This document shows, one piece after another, positions 26,188 through 34,418 of a stretch of 64,000 bases of DNA. The DNA lies in NCBI GenBank assembly GCA_023251095.1, contig JAHEZL010000020.1:35121-99120 (forward strand), given 5' to 3'. The notes under the pieces are model-generated. The model did not search any database and had not been told where the DNA came from. It saw only the letters and a list, made by a program, of their open reading frames with translations. The stretch comes from Flavobacteriales bacterium. Lineage in GTDB: Bacteria > Bacteroidota > Bacteroidia > Flavobacteriales_C > GCA-002722245. The position numbers and the translations under genes were made by a program. Every line of letters starts with the position of its first letter. The first letter of the stretch is position 1.

Positions 26188-29100
26188 GTGCGCAAAATCT
26201 ACAGAATAATTAACAATAATAAATCAGCCTTTTTGGCTGTTTTGTGTTTGTTGTGCAGCCTTGTTTCTGTTGCGCAAATTACAGTAGATAAAGCAGTTGG
26301 TTGCGCGCCGCACACAGCAATCTTTGGCGCACCGGGGGGATCCTCCAATCATCTTTGGGATTTTGGTGACGGCGCTTTTGCCAACACTGCCGCGCCATCA
26401 CATATTTTTACAAATCCCGGAATTTATACCGTAAAATATACAGGTACTGCAGGGGCCTTTCAAAAGGTAATTACTGTTCAACCAAAACCTACTGCTGTTT
26501 TCGGTGCAGTACCTACCAGCGGATGTATTCCTCTGGCGGTTCAGTTTACCGATCAGTCGGTTGGCGCAGGAGGAACAGCTATTACAGGATGGCAATGGAC
26601 TTTTGGTGATGGAGGTTCAGCAGGAACAAAAAACCCATTGTACACTTATACATTGATAGGAAGCTTTAGCGCTTCTTTAATTGCAACCGATGCCAACGGT
26701 TGTAAAGATGATACCACCTGGGTGGTACCTATTGTTACTTCAAACACTCCGCCGATAGCTAATTTCACTCCTTCGGTTACTCAATCCTGTACAGCGCCAT
26801 TAACCGTAAGTTTTATAAACAATTCTTCTGCCGGAAAGGGAGGGGCTTTGAGTTATCTCTGGGATTTCGGAAATGGAACTACATCTGTATTAACTACTCC
26901 GAATCCTGTTACTTACAATGCCACAGGGGTGTATACTGTGAAATTAACTGTTACCGAATTAAACGGTTGTATCAGTTCTAAATCAACTGCAATTGTAGTC
27001 AGTAAACCCATTGCTTCTTTTACTTTATTAAACGATACGGTTTGTCCGGGGATCGCCACAACTTTTACAAATACGAGTTTGGGGGCGGTATCTTATTCCT
27101 GGGATTTTGGTGATGCAGGAACTTCCAACCAAACCAATCCGTCGCACACTTATAATGCTCCCGGAACCTACAATGTAAAATTAACGGCATCGGCCGGAGG
27201 TTGCAGTGACGACACTACTTTTGCCTTAGTAGTGGAAAATGTGGTGGCCAACTTCACCAGAGTCCCAAGTTACTATTGTGATTTCCCGATGCAGGTAAAA
27301 TATACCAATACCTCTATTCCTGCGGGAGTATCCTGGTTGTGGGAATTTGGTGATCAGAAAACAGCAGTCACACAAAATCCGACGCATAATTTTTTAAAAC
27401 CCGATGACAGCGAATATACCGTTTACGACCCTCTGTTTTTTGCAAACAAATTGACCGTTACTTCTGCTGTGGGATGTAAAGCGAATGTGACCAAAACAGA
27501 TACCATTAATCCGATCATTGCCCGCTTACAGCCTGATACTGCTGAAGGATGTGTTCCGTTAAAAGTTCAGTTTTCCGATTCTTCCCGATCGAAAGAGCTT
27601 ATTAATTTTTACCATTGGGATTTCGGCGACGGACAAAGTTCGGCAGTAAAAAACCCTTCACATACATATAATACTACCGGTGATTATACAGTTTTTCTGG
27701 ACATTAAAAACGTTGCCGGTTGCGCCGACACCAGTTATCCGATTATCATCAGAGTAGGAGATGTTACCGCGCCTGATTTTTCTGTATCGTCGGCAACGGT
27801 TTGTCCCAACCAAAGTGTAATACTCACCGATTTAACTCCCGGCGCTAATGTAGATTCATGGCATTACACTGCTGACGGAGCTAACGCATCCGATTGTCCG
27901 AGCGATTCCAACTGGACCTGGAAATTTAATTCCAAAGCGGGGGCACAAGACATTACTTTAACTACCGGATTTAACGGCTGTTATTCCAGTAAAACAATAT
28001 CGAATGCCATTACCGTGAAAGGGCCGATAGCCCGCTTAAACTATACGGCTTTGTGCGATTCACCTTACAAATACATTTTCAAAGGAGAGATTTCAGGGGC
28101 TGATTCATGGACTTGGGATTTCGGTGACGGACAAACAATAGCCGCCTCTATAGATACTACGGTAACACATTATTATGTTGCATCAGGAAATTATAAGGTA
28201 AAAATTATCGGAACCAATGCTACTTCGGGCTGTGCAGATTATACTGATAGCGTAACAGTGAAAGTCAGAAATGTAAAAGCAGTGATTACTACGGTTCCTG
28301 TAATATGTAAACAGATTTCGCATACTTTCAGCGCCGCCTCTTCTGTTGATGTTTATTCGGCATGCAGCAATGGATACAGATGGGATTGGGGTGACGGTTC
28401 TCCTCCTTCTTTGAACAATGTACCAAGTGATGCCCACACTTATGCCAGCATCGGGATAGACACCATTCGTTTAATAGTAAGTGCCGAAAACGGATGTAAA
28501 GACACCGCAACTTTTAGTCTTAAAGTTTTTGGAATCAAAGCCGGATTTACGTTGGATAATACTTCCCGTTGTATTCCTTTTCCGGTGAATTTTAATGATA
28601 CTACTCATTCGGATACTACAGTGGTTGGCTGGGCCTGGACTTTTGGAAATGGATTAACAGGAAACACAAAAAGCCCCTCTACTGTTTATGGTTCTAAACT
28701 TGGGAATCCATGGACAGTAAAAATGGTGGTGACCGATAAATTAGGTTGTCAAGACAGTACCACAAAAACAATTACTCCTTTCTTGCCTAATCCAAGCTTT
28801 GGCGCAAAAAACACCTTGTGTACTAAAGAGGTAGATAATTTTACAGGAGCAGGAACGAATATTAGTCAGTATACATGGGATTTTGGCGATGGAACACCGC
28901 TTGTAACAAAATTAACAAATACAGCAACACATGCCTACACTAATGCTCCCGGACCATACTCTGTTAAGTTAGTTGTTAAAGATATTAATGGCTGTTTGGA
29001 TTCTATTACAAACACCGATTACATTCTTGTGCAGTCTTATCCAAAAGCAGGATTTACCTCAAATGCCGATTCAAGTGCTAATTTGTGTTATCCGTTTAAA

Positions 29101-30549
29101 GCTGCTTTTTATGATACCACCAAAGCAGCAAGTACTACTTCTATAGTAAGTTGGGATGTTGGTACGGGAGATCCGGTTTTGGCGCAAACACCGGTAAAAT
29201 TTACTTATGGACAAAAAGGAACTTACAAAGTTACTTTGGTTTCTCAAACTTCATATGGCTGTAAAGACACTGCTTCCAGATCCTTCAAAATTGTTGGTCC
29301 CGAAGCGGATTTTTCTATCAGCGATACTTTAATCTGCATTGGTGATAAAGTTAATTTTACCATTAAAGATACTGTTGATGTTAATTCATGGGATTGGGAT
29401 TTTGGAGGGACTGTTGTCAATAATGGCTCACCGGTTTCCAATGCCTTTAATTTTTATCCTCCGGGAGGAATAAACATTGTCTCTCTTACTGCTTACACTG
29501 CAGGAAAAACCTGTTCACATGTTACCAAGCATAACGTTAGGCTGCATGAGGCTCATGCGAATTTCGGAATACAGGATTCTACTTTGTGTTTGGGCGATAA
29601 ATTAACAGTGACCGATTCTTCGGGAGGAGCAGATTCATGGCAGTGGGTAGTGGCAGGTCCTTCGGCTCAAACCACCAATACGCCAACCTTTACACCTGTA
29701 GCTCTTGCGCCTGTTGGAAATTATACTTTATCCTTAAGAATATCCGATCAGATATTCGGTTGTAAAGACACCATGACTAAAAAACTTGTTGTTAATCCTT
29801 TACCTGATTATACTACAAAAGATGTGGCTTTATGTAAGGGCAGCAGCAAATTACTTTCGGCTACCAACAAGGTCAGCTATACTTATAGCTGGACGCCGCC
29901 TGCTACTTTGGCAACAGCAAATCAAGCTTCCACGCTTGCGAGTCCTTTAGCAACAACGGTGTATACCATTACCGTTACCGACACCAATTCATGTGTTCTG
30001 GCTAAAACCATAACGGCTACAGTATATGAACAAACCTTCTTCAACATTGATACGTCTTGTGCCATTATTGGTGAAACAGTGGATATAGGTGTGGATATGG
30101 GAGATGGCTATACTTATGACTGGACTACAGGATCTACAAAAAATTTGAGCTGTACGGATTGCGCCACACCTAGTTTAAAAGTGATGGAGGACGGAATTTA
30201 CAAGCTATTAATAAAAGATACTTTAAACTGTTTTGTATCAACCAAAGAATACAACATCTGTGTTTTGAAAAAATTCACGGTTGACGTTCCTTCTGCTTTC
30301 ACACCAAATGCCGATGGCATTGATGACCTGGCTTTTGTAAAAGGATGGGGAATCGATAAACTGATTGTATTCCGAATCTTTAACAGATGGGGTGAGCTGG
30401 TGTTTGAATCCAGCGACATCAATCAGGGGTGGGACGGGACTTATAAAGGTCAGCCGCAAAACATGGAGTCCTATGTATATTATGCAGAAGTGTTGTTTTA
30501 CAGCGGACAAAATGGTTCGAAAACCGGAAGCATTACTATTATCAGGTAA
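26188..30549 (+). CDS. Giant multi-PKD surface protein with type-B T9SS sorting domain
   Basis: A 1453-residue secreted protein from the chosen GTG (an in-frame TTG at 26146 is the alternative; there is no ATG). The signal peptide ends about VSVAQ. Then come roughly 12-14 PKD-like beta domains, each marked by a WDFGDG-type strand and a following HTY-type strand; several near the C-terminus are degenerate. The C-terminus from VPSAFTPNADGIDD through FNRWGELVF and the terminal ITIIR is the gliding-motility-associated C-terminal (type-B CTD) domain. It is probably exported by T9SS and fixed on the surface as an adhesin-like filament. Cysteines recur regularly, suggesting disulfide-stabilised domains. 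Confidence 0.9.
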   Translation: MRKIYRIINNNKSAFLAVLCLLCSLVSVAQITVDKAVGCAPHTAIFGAPGGSSNHLWDFGDGAFANTAAPSHIFTNPGIYTVKYTGTAGAFQKVITVQPKPTAVFGAVPTSGCIPLAVQFTDQSVGAGGTAITGWQWTFGDGGSAGTKNPLYTYTLIGSFSASLIATDANGCKDDTTWVVPIVTSNTPPIANFTPSVTQSCTAPLTVSFINNSSAGKGGALSYLWDFGNGTTSVLTTPNPVTYNATGVYTVKLTVTELNGCISSKSTAIVVSKPIASFTLLNDTVCPGIATTFTNTSLGAVSYSWDFGDAGTSNQTNPSHTYNAPGTYNVKLTASAGGCSDDTTFALVVENVVANFTRVPSYYCDFPMQVKYTNTSIPAGVSWLWEFGDQKTAVTQNPTHNFLKPDDSEYTVYDPLFFANKLTVTSAVGCKANVTKTDTINPIIARLQPDTAEGCVPLKVQFSDSSRSKELINFYHWDFGDGQSSAVKNPSHTYNTTGDYTVFLDIKNVAGCADTSYPIIIRVGDVTAPDFSVSSATVCPNQSVILTDLTPGANVDSWHYTADGANASDCPSDSNWTWKFNSKAGAQDITLTTGFNGCYSSKTISNAITVKGPIARLNYTALCDSPYKYIFKGEISGADSWTWDFGDGQTIAASIDTTVTHYYVASGNYKVKIIGTNATSGCADYTDSVTVKVRNVKAVITTVPVICKQISHTFSAASSVDVYSACSNGYRWDWGDGSPPSLNNVPSDAHTYASIGIDTIRLIVSAENGCKDTATFSLKVFGIKAGFTLDNTSRCIPFPVNFNDTTHSDTTVVGWAWTFGNGLTGNTKSPSTVYGSKLGNPWTVKMVVTDKLGCQDSTTKTITPFLPNPSFGAKNTLCTKEVDNFTGAGTNISQYTWDFGDGTPLVTKLTNTATHAYTNAPGPYSVKLVVKDINGCLDSITNTDYILVQSYPKAGFTSNADSSANLCYPFKAAFYDTTKAASTTSIVSWDVGTGDPVLAQTPVKFTYGQKGTYKVTLVSQTSYGCKDTASRSFKIVGPEADFSISDTLICIGDKVNFTIKDTVDVNSWDWDFGGTVVNNGSPVSNAFNFYPPGGINIVSLTAYTAGKTCSHVTKHNVRLHEAHANFGIQDSTLCLGDKLTVTDSSGGADSWQWVVAGPSAQTTNTPTFTPVALAPVGNYTLSLRISDQIFGCKDTMTKKLVVNPLPDYTTKDVALCKGSSKLLSATNKVSYTYSWTPPATLATANQASTLASPLATTVYTITVTDTNSCVLAKTITATVYEQTFFNIDTSCAIIGETVDIGVDMGDGYTYDWTTGSTKNLSCTDCATPSLKVMEDGIYKLLIKDTLNCFVSTKEYNICVLKKFTVDVPSAFTPNADGIDDLAFVKGWGIDKLIVFRIFNRWGELVFESSDINQGWDGTYKGQPQNMESYVYYAEVLFYSGQNGSKTGSITIIR

Positions 30550-30629
30550 TTCCGGGTGAAATTGCATTTTCTGCAATAAAAATCCTTTTCATTATTAAAC
30601 ACCAATAACAAAGCTCTTCCTTCAGCCTA

Positions 30630-30637
30630 TAGTTTTG
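30630..30637 (+). promoter_or_regulatory. Promoter -7 element for the CsgG-like gene
   Basis: TAGTTTTG matches TAnnTTTG, 23 bases before the ATG at 30661. No -33 box is apparent. Confidence 0.45.
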
Positions 30638-30660
30638 CTGCGCATTTTAAAACTATATGT

Positions 30661-31692
30661 ATGAAATACTTTAACAAATTAGCATTGATCACTTTGTTGT
30701 TCTTAGGAACACAATCTTTTGCCCAGAACAATCAGAAATTACCTCTTCTTGGAGTTGCTTACATCGATGTTCAGGGCGTTGAACTCTCTCAAAATGAAAT
30801 CACATCTATCGTTAGAATTGAAATTGAAAAACTTCAAAAATTTGAAGTGGTCGACCGTTATGAAATCGACAATTATTACAAAGCCAACAATCTGGATAAA
30901 AACAGCTGTATGAGCAAAACCTGTGTACTTAAAGCAGGAAAGGACCTCAATCTGGATTTTATTGTATCAGGAACCGTTGAAAAAATCGGACGAATGCTGG
31001 CCATCAGCATGAGACAATACAATGTTAAAAGCGGGATTCAGGAAGCCGCAGTGGTAAAGGAATATATTTATGAGCCGATGGAGCTGCAATCCTTACTTCG
31101 TTTTTCTATTGAAACATTATTAGGAGCACCGGTAAATAAGGAGCTGGAAAGTCTTTACATGTTCCAGAAACATGAATCTGATTTGATAGATAAACCCAAT
31201 GTGAGAAAACTGAATTTATCCGGACCACGCTTTGGGGTATCTTTTGCCACAGGAAACAATGCACTTATTCTACAAAAACAAAAATCAGAAGGGGGATTTA
31301 ATATGTCGCCTATGATGACACAATTTGGTTATCACCGCGAACTGCGCTATCTCAATACGGGAAATGTAATGGCCCTAGTTGAATTTTTCGGGATGATAGG
31401 TGGTATGGAGCAGCAAAAATTTATTCCTTCTCTTTCCGTGGTGAATGGATTTCGCTGGAAAAAATCAAAATGGGAAGTCGGTTTCGGACCTACGTTTAAC
31501 ATACAACAACGAAACAGTGCGGGGCAACTGGACAGCAGAGCTGTTGCCAGCCTGACGAGCTCATGGGTTTTTGCCTTAGGTAAAACATTTACTTCAGGCA
31601 ACCTCAACATTCCCGTAAACCTTTATACCATTCCCAACAGAGAAGGCTGGACAGTTGGATTGTCGATGGGTTGGTCAATAGAAAAACAATAA
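30661..31692 (+). CDS. Secreted protein, CsgG-like N-domain plus beta-rich C-domain
   Basis: A 343-residue protein with a signal peptide ending about SFAQ. Residues about 25-150 read as a CsgG/LpoB-type alpha/beta domain: the IVRIEIEKLQKFEVVDRYEID segment, a pair of cysteines (CMSKTC), then the LDFIVSGTVEKIGRMLAISMRQYNV hairpin. The second half (about 185-343) has aromatic-flanked beta strands ending in a strand with Trp near the C-terminus, suggesting a small barrel or membrane-facing sheet. There is no lipobox. It follows the PKD gene and has its own promoter and terminator. Function unknown; the CsgG similarity is by eye. Confidence 0.6.
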   Translation: MKYFNKLALITLLFLGTQSFAQNNQKLPLLGVAYIDVQGVELSQNEITSIVRIEIEKLQKFEVVDRYEIDNYYKANNLDKNSCMSKTCVLKAGKDLNLDFIVSGTVEKIGRMLAISMRQYNVKSGIQEAAVVKEYIYEPMELQSLLRFSIETLLGAPVNKELESLYMFQKHESDLIDKPNVRKLNLSGPRFGVSFATGNNALILQKQKSEGGFNMSPMMTQFGYHRELRYLNTGNVMALVEFFGMIGGMEQQKFIPSLSVVNGFRWKKSKWEVGFGPTFNIQQRNSAGQLDSRAVASLTSSWVFALGKTFTSGNLNIPVNLYTIPNREGWTVGLSMGWSIEKQ

Positions 31693-31711
31693 AATACTTA
31701 GGATTTCATTT

Positions 31712-31745
31712 AAGGCGTTGGTCGGCTGACTAACGCCTTTTTTAT
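31712..31745 (+). terminator. Terminator after the CsgG-like gene
   Basis: Stem built from AAGGCGTT (31712-31719) and AACGCCTT (31732-31739), extended by GTC/GAC around a GGCT loop and followed by a T tract. It cleanly separates the upstream gene from the ACP-MBOAT cassette. Confidence 0.85.
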
Positions 31746-31763
31746 TTGTGTATTTTAGCACTC

Positions 31764-32012
31764 ATGGAAAGAGTGGAAATTCTTCGGAAAATAGAATTGG
31801 TCATCACTGATTTTTTCAATTTGAAAAATTTCGTTTGTGCGGAAAGCACCTCTGCTGCTGATATTGAAGGCTGGAACTCTTTTTCCCATTTGCCTCTGAT
31901 GTCGAAAATTGAAGAAGCTTTTTCTCTTCGCTTTTCTTTTATAGAAATCACCGATTTCAATACAGTAGGAGATATTGTCAACTGCATTCAAAAAAAATTA
32001 TCCGGAATTTAA
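31764..32012 (+). CDS. Acyl-carrier-protein-like protein of the MBOAT cassette
   Basis: An 82-residue acidic helical protein with the acyl carrier protein layout. The 4'-phosphopantetheine attachment motif is GWNSFSHLPLM with Ser39, where classical ACPs have DSL: the Ser is kept, the flanking residues changed to Asn and Phe. Helices before and after (the ILRKIELVITDFF and MSKIEEAF segments) fit the fold. I chose ATG 31764; a TTG at 31746 is in frame. Its TAA overlaps the MBOAT ATG by one base, tying the two together. It probably carries the acyl group donated to the MBOAT, like DltC in D-alanylation. No activating enzyme gene (DltA type) is nearby. Confidence 0.72.
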   Translation: MERVEILRKIELVITDFFNLKNFVCAESTSAADIEGWNSFSHLPLMSKIEEAFSLRFSFIEITDFNTVGDIVNCIQKKLSGI

Positions 32013-33400
32013 TGCTGCAAAACGCACTATATTTCTTTTTGTTCATCAGCACAATGCTTTTTCTTTTTTATAAAACGAAGCAGCATCTCCTCGTGCTTTT
32101 CTTTGCCGGATTGCTTTTCATGGCTTTTATACAATGGAGGGCCATTCCGCTTTTGTTGCTGAATAGTTTGTTTGCTTTTTATCTCGCGCAAAAAATTGCC
32201 GACAGCACAACCCGTAAAAACACTTTTTTTATTTTGGGTATTGCGGCACTTCTTGTGCAGCTTGTATTGTTTAAACTATTTGTTTTTTCTGAGCAGAGTT
32301 TAACGGGATTTTCTTTCGAATCACTGGCCTTTACCTTAGGATTTTCTTTTTATACTTTGCAAAATATCGCTTACCTCTTTGATGTGAAAATCGGCAGAAT
32401 TCTTCCCGAAGAAAAAGCGCTCTTGTATGTGGTGTCGGCTTCTTACTTTCCTAAAATTTTGTGCGGACCGGTGGTGACTTTTCAGCAAATGAAAAAGCAC
32501 TTCATTGCGACTCCTGTTTTTAAAGAAGAAAATCTTATTGCGGGAATTAATCGCTTTGCCTTGGGGGCTTTTAAAAAGTTAGTCATCGCTGATCGTTTGG
32601 CGCCTATGACCACTGCGGTTTTTGACAGCACTGATACTTTTTCCGGATTTACTTCCCTTTTTGCCGGCTTGATTTTTACCCTTCAGGTGTACTTTGATTT
32701 TTCGGGTTATGTGGATATGGCTCTGGGAATTTCCCGAATGTTTGGCATCACGCTTCCCGAGAATTTCGCTACTCCTTTGGGCTCCCTTTCCATTACTCAG
32801 TTCTGGCGCCGCTGGCATATCACTTTAATGCAGTGGTTAACGCAGTATGTGTATTATCCGGTGTCGTATTGGTTTAGAAAAAATATGTTTTTATCGGCGC
32901 TTTTCGGGATAGTGATTACGTTGCTTTTTTCGGCTTTCTGGCACGGACTCGGACTTACTTTTTTGCTATGGGCCTTTTGTCACATTGCCTATCTTACCAT
33001 TGAACTGCTGGCCCAAAAAGCAAATTTTAAATTACCGAAAGCGATCACTTATTTCCTCACTATTTTGGCAGTAAGTTTTGCCAATTTATTTTTCCGTTCA
33101 CCCGATTTTGTCACAGCAAAAAAAATAACGGGAGAGATTTTTTCTTTACAATCTTTTTGGCCAAGCGACTGGCTTTCGCAGTTTGTAGCGGTTTTCGGAA
33201 GAGGAGCAGAGCTCAATGATTTGTTTAATTTTTATTTGTCGTGGACTTTCGCCTTGGTGTTTTTACTTTTTGAAAATAGAATTAACAGTAGATCAAACAG
33301 CGAAAAATTCAGCGTTTTCTGGCTCGCAACAATGATCCTGCTGATTTTGGTTTTCGGAATTTTTTCCGGTGGCGAACAATTTATTTATTCGAGATTTTAA
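32012..33400 (+). CDS. MBOAT-family O-acyltransferase (AlgI/DltB-like)
   Basis: A 462-residue polytopic inner-membrane acyltransferase with about 11 predicted helices. The MBOAT core shows the RRWHITLMQWLTQYVYYP segment and the catalytic His311 in SAFWHGLGLTFLLWA. An upstream FYTLQNIAYLFDV block and the YFDFSGYVDMALG segment are typical of AlgI/DltB. MBOATs of this type transfer acyl groups across the membrane onto exported polymers. Here the gene is sandwiched, with 1-base overlaps at both ends, between an ACP-like gene and an SGNH-like gene. The substrate polymer is unknown: acetyl, another acyl, or an amino acid is possible. Confidence 0.92.
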   Translation: MLQNALYFFLFISTMLFLFYKTKQHLLVLFFAGLLFMAFIQWRAIPLLLLNSLFAFYLAQKIADSTTRKNTFFILGIAALLVQLVLFKLFVFSEQSLTGFSFESLAFTLGFSFYTLQNIAYLFDVKIGRILPEEKALLYVVSASYFPKILCGPVVTFQQMKKHFIATPVFKEENLIAGINRFALGAFKKLVIADRLAPMTTAVFDSTDTFSGFTSLFAGLIFTLQVYFDFSGYVDMALGISRMFGITLPENFATPLGSLSITQFWRRWHITLMQWLTQYVYYPVSYWFRKNMFLSALFGIVITLLFSAFWHGLGLTFLLWAFCHIAYLTIELLAQKANFKLPKAITYFLTILAVSFANLFFRSPDFVTAKKITGEIFSLQSFWPSDWLSQFVAVFGRGAELNDLFNFYLSWTFALVFLLFENRINSRSNSEKFSVFWLATMILLILVFGIFSGGEQFIYSRF

Positions 33401-34362
33401 TGCTTAAAAAAACGCTCATATTAATACTTATCGTTGTTGTGGCAGGCTTTGCTGTGGATCGTTTTTTTCATTTTGGTTTGTTGCACAATTTAAATTTAAA
33501 AGCGACTTACGTTACTGAAGGAAAAATAGCTACTAACGTTTTGGTAGATGGCCCTTGCGAACCTTTATTTACAATCGATCCGGCGTATCTTCAACCTAAA
33601 ATCGGAAAGACAGTTTATAATCTCAGTTTGAACCATTCTGATTTTGCCGACAATTTCCTGCACATTCATCTTTACCTCAAAAACAACAGCGCGCCTCAAT
33701 ATTTATTCCTCTATGCCACACCCGAATCTTTTGATACAAGGTTCAACACTTTTCATCCTTACCGCTTTGCCGCTTATTTAGAAGATAGTATTGTTGCGTC
33801 AACCATTGCCGACAATGACTCTGTATATGCCGCATGGATGAAACTTCCTTTGCTGCGTTATACTTATTTCGGCAGTCAACTCACTTTCCCTGCTTTTCAG
33901 GGATGGAAGCACTGGATGGAGAATAAGGAAACACCTTATTTTGTAAATGGGCATCAACCGCACCCTTCGGCCAGAAGCCTGGAAAATCCTTTGCATTTTG
34001 AGGTGCAATTGGATGAGTATGGCAATAAACCCGAGGATGCTAGCAACAAATCTTTTGTTTGGGATAAAAAGCGCGAAAAGTATTTCCGTAAAATTTTGCA
34101 AATCGCACAAAGTAAAAGGATAAAGGTAGTGGTGTATGAGTCGCCTGGTTATTCCGGAATCCTTAAAACACAAGCTAACCGGAAGGAAGTATTGCAAAAA
34201 ATTAAAAATACCGCAGAAGAATATCAGGTTCCTTACTGGGTTTTTGATTCCTTGCCGACAGGCGACAAAAAAATAAACTTTATTTGTCCCCTCATCATGA
34301 ATTCCTCGGCCTCAAAGGAATTTATGGATACACTGGCATTGCGCATAAATAAATTGAGATAA
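33400..34362 (+). CDS. Membrane-anchored SGNH/DltD-like protein with altered catalytic residues
   Basis: A 320-residue protein with one N-terminal helix (about residues 4-20) and an exported domain. It resembles the SGNH-hydrolase-fold partners of MBOATs (AlgJ/AlgX, DltD). Block I, normally a GDS/GSS motif near residue 50, reads VLVDGPCEP, putting Cys53 or Pro52 at the nucleophile position. The C-terminal DxxH block, normally like FxDPLHLN, reads FICPLIMN (Cys296, Ile299), so neither Asp nor His is present. The middle segment IKVVVYESPGYSG fits the family core. It may be a non-catalytic scaffold or use a different chemistry. The ATG overlaps the MBOAT stop by one base. Confidence 0.65.
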   Translation: MLKKTLILILIVVVAGFAVDRFFHFGLLHNLNLKATYVTEGKIATNVLVDGPCEPLFTIDPAYLQPKIGKTVYNLSLNHSDFADNFLHIHLYLKNNSAPQYLFLYATPESFDTRFNTFHPYRFAAYLEDSIVASTIADNDSVYAAWMKLPLLRYTYFGSQLTFPAFQGWKHWMENKETPYFVNGHQPHPSARSLENPLHFEVQLDEYGNKPEDASNKSFVWDKKREKYFRKILQIAQSKRIKVVVYESPGYSGILKTQANRKEVLQKIKNTAEEYQVPYWVFDSLPTGDKKINFICPLIMNSSASKEFMDTLALRINKLR

Positions 34363-34388
34363 ATCATTCCTGCTCCGATAAATTGTAA

Positions 34389-34396
34389 TAACTTTG
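34389..34396 (+). promoter_or_regulatory. Promoter -7 element for the PurF-like gene
   Basis: TAACTTTG matches TAnnTTTG, 22 bases before the ATG. It shows that the PurF-like gene is probably transcribed separately from the acylation cassette. An unusual GAGGAGGT (34408-34415), a near-perfect Shine-Dalgarno, lies 3 bases before the ATG. Confidence 0.6.
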
Positions 34397-34418
34397 CAAT
34401 GCAAATTGAGGAGGTCCA

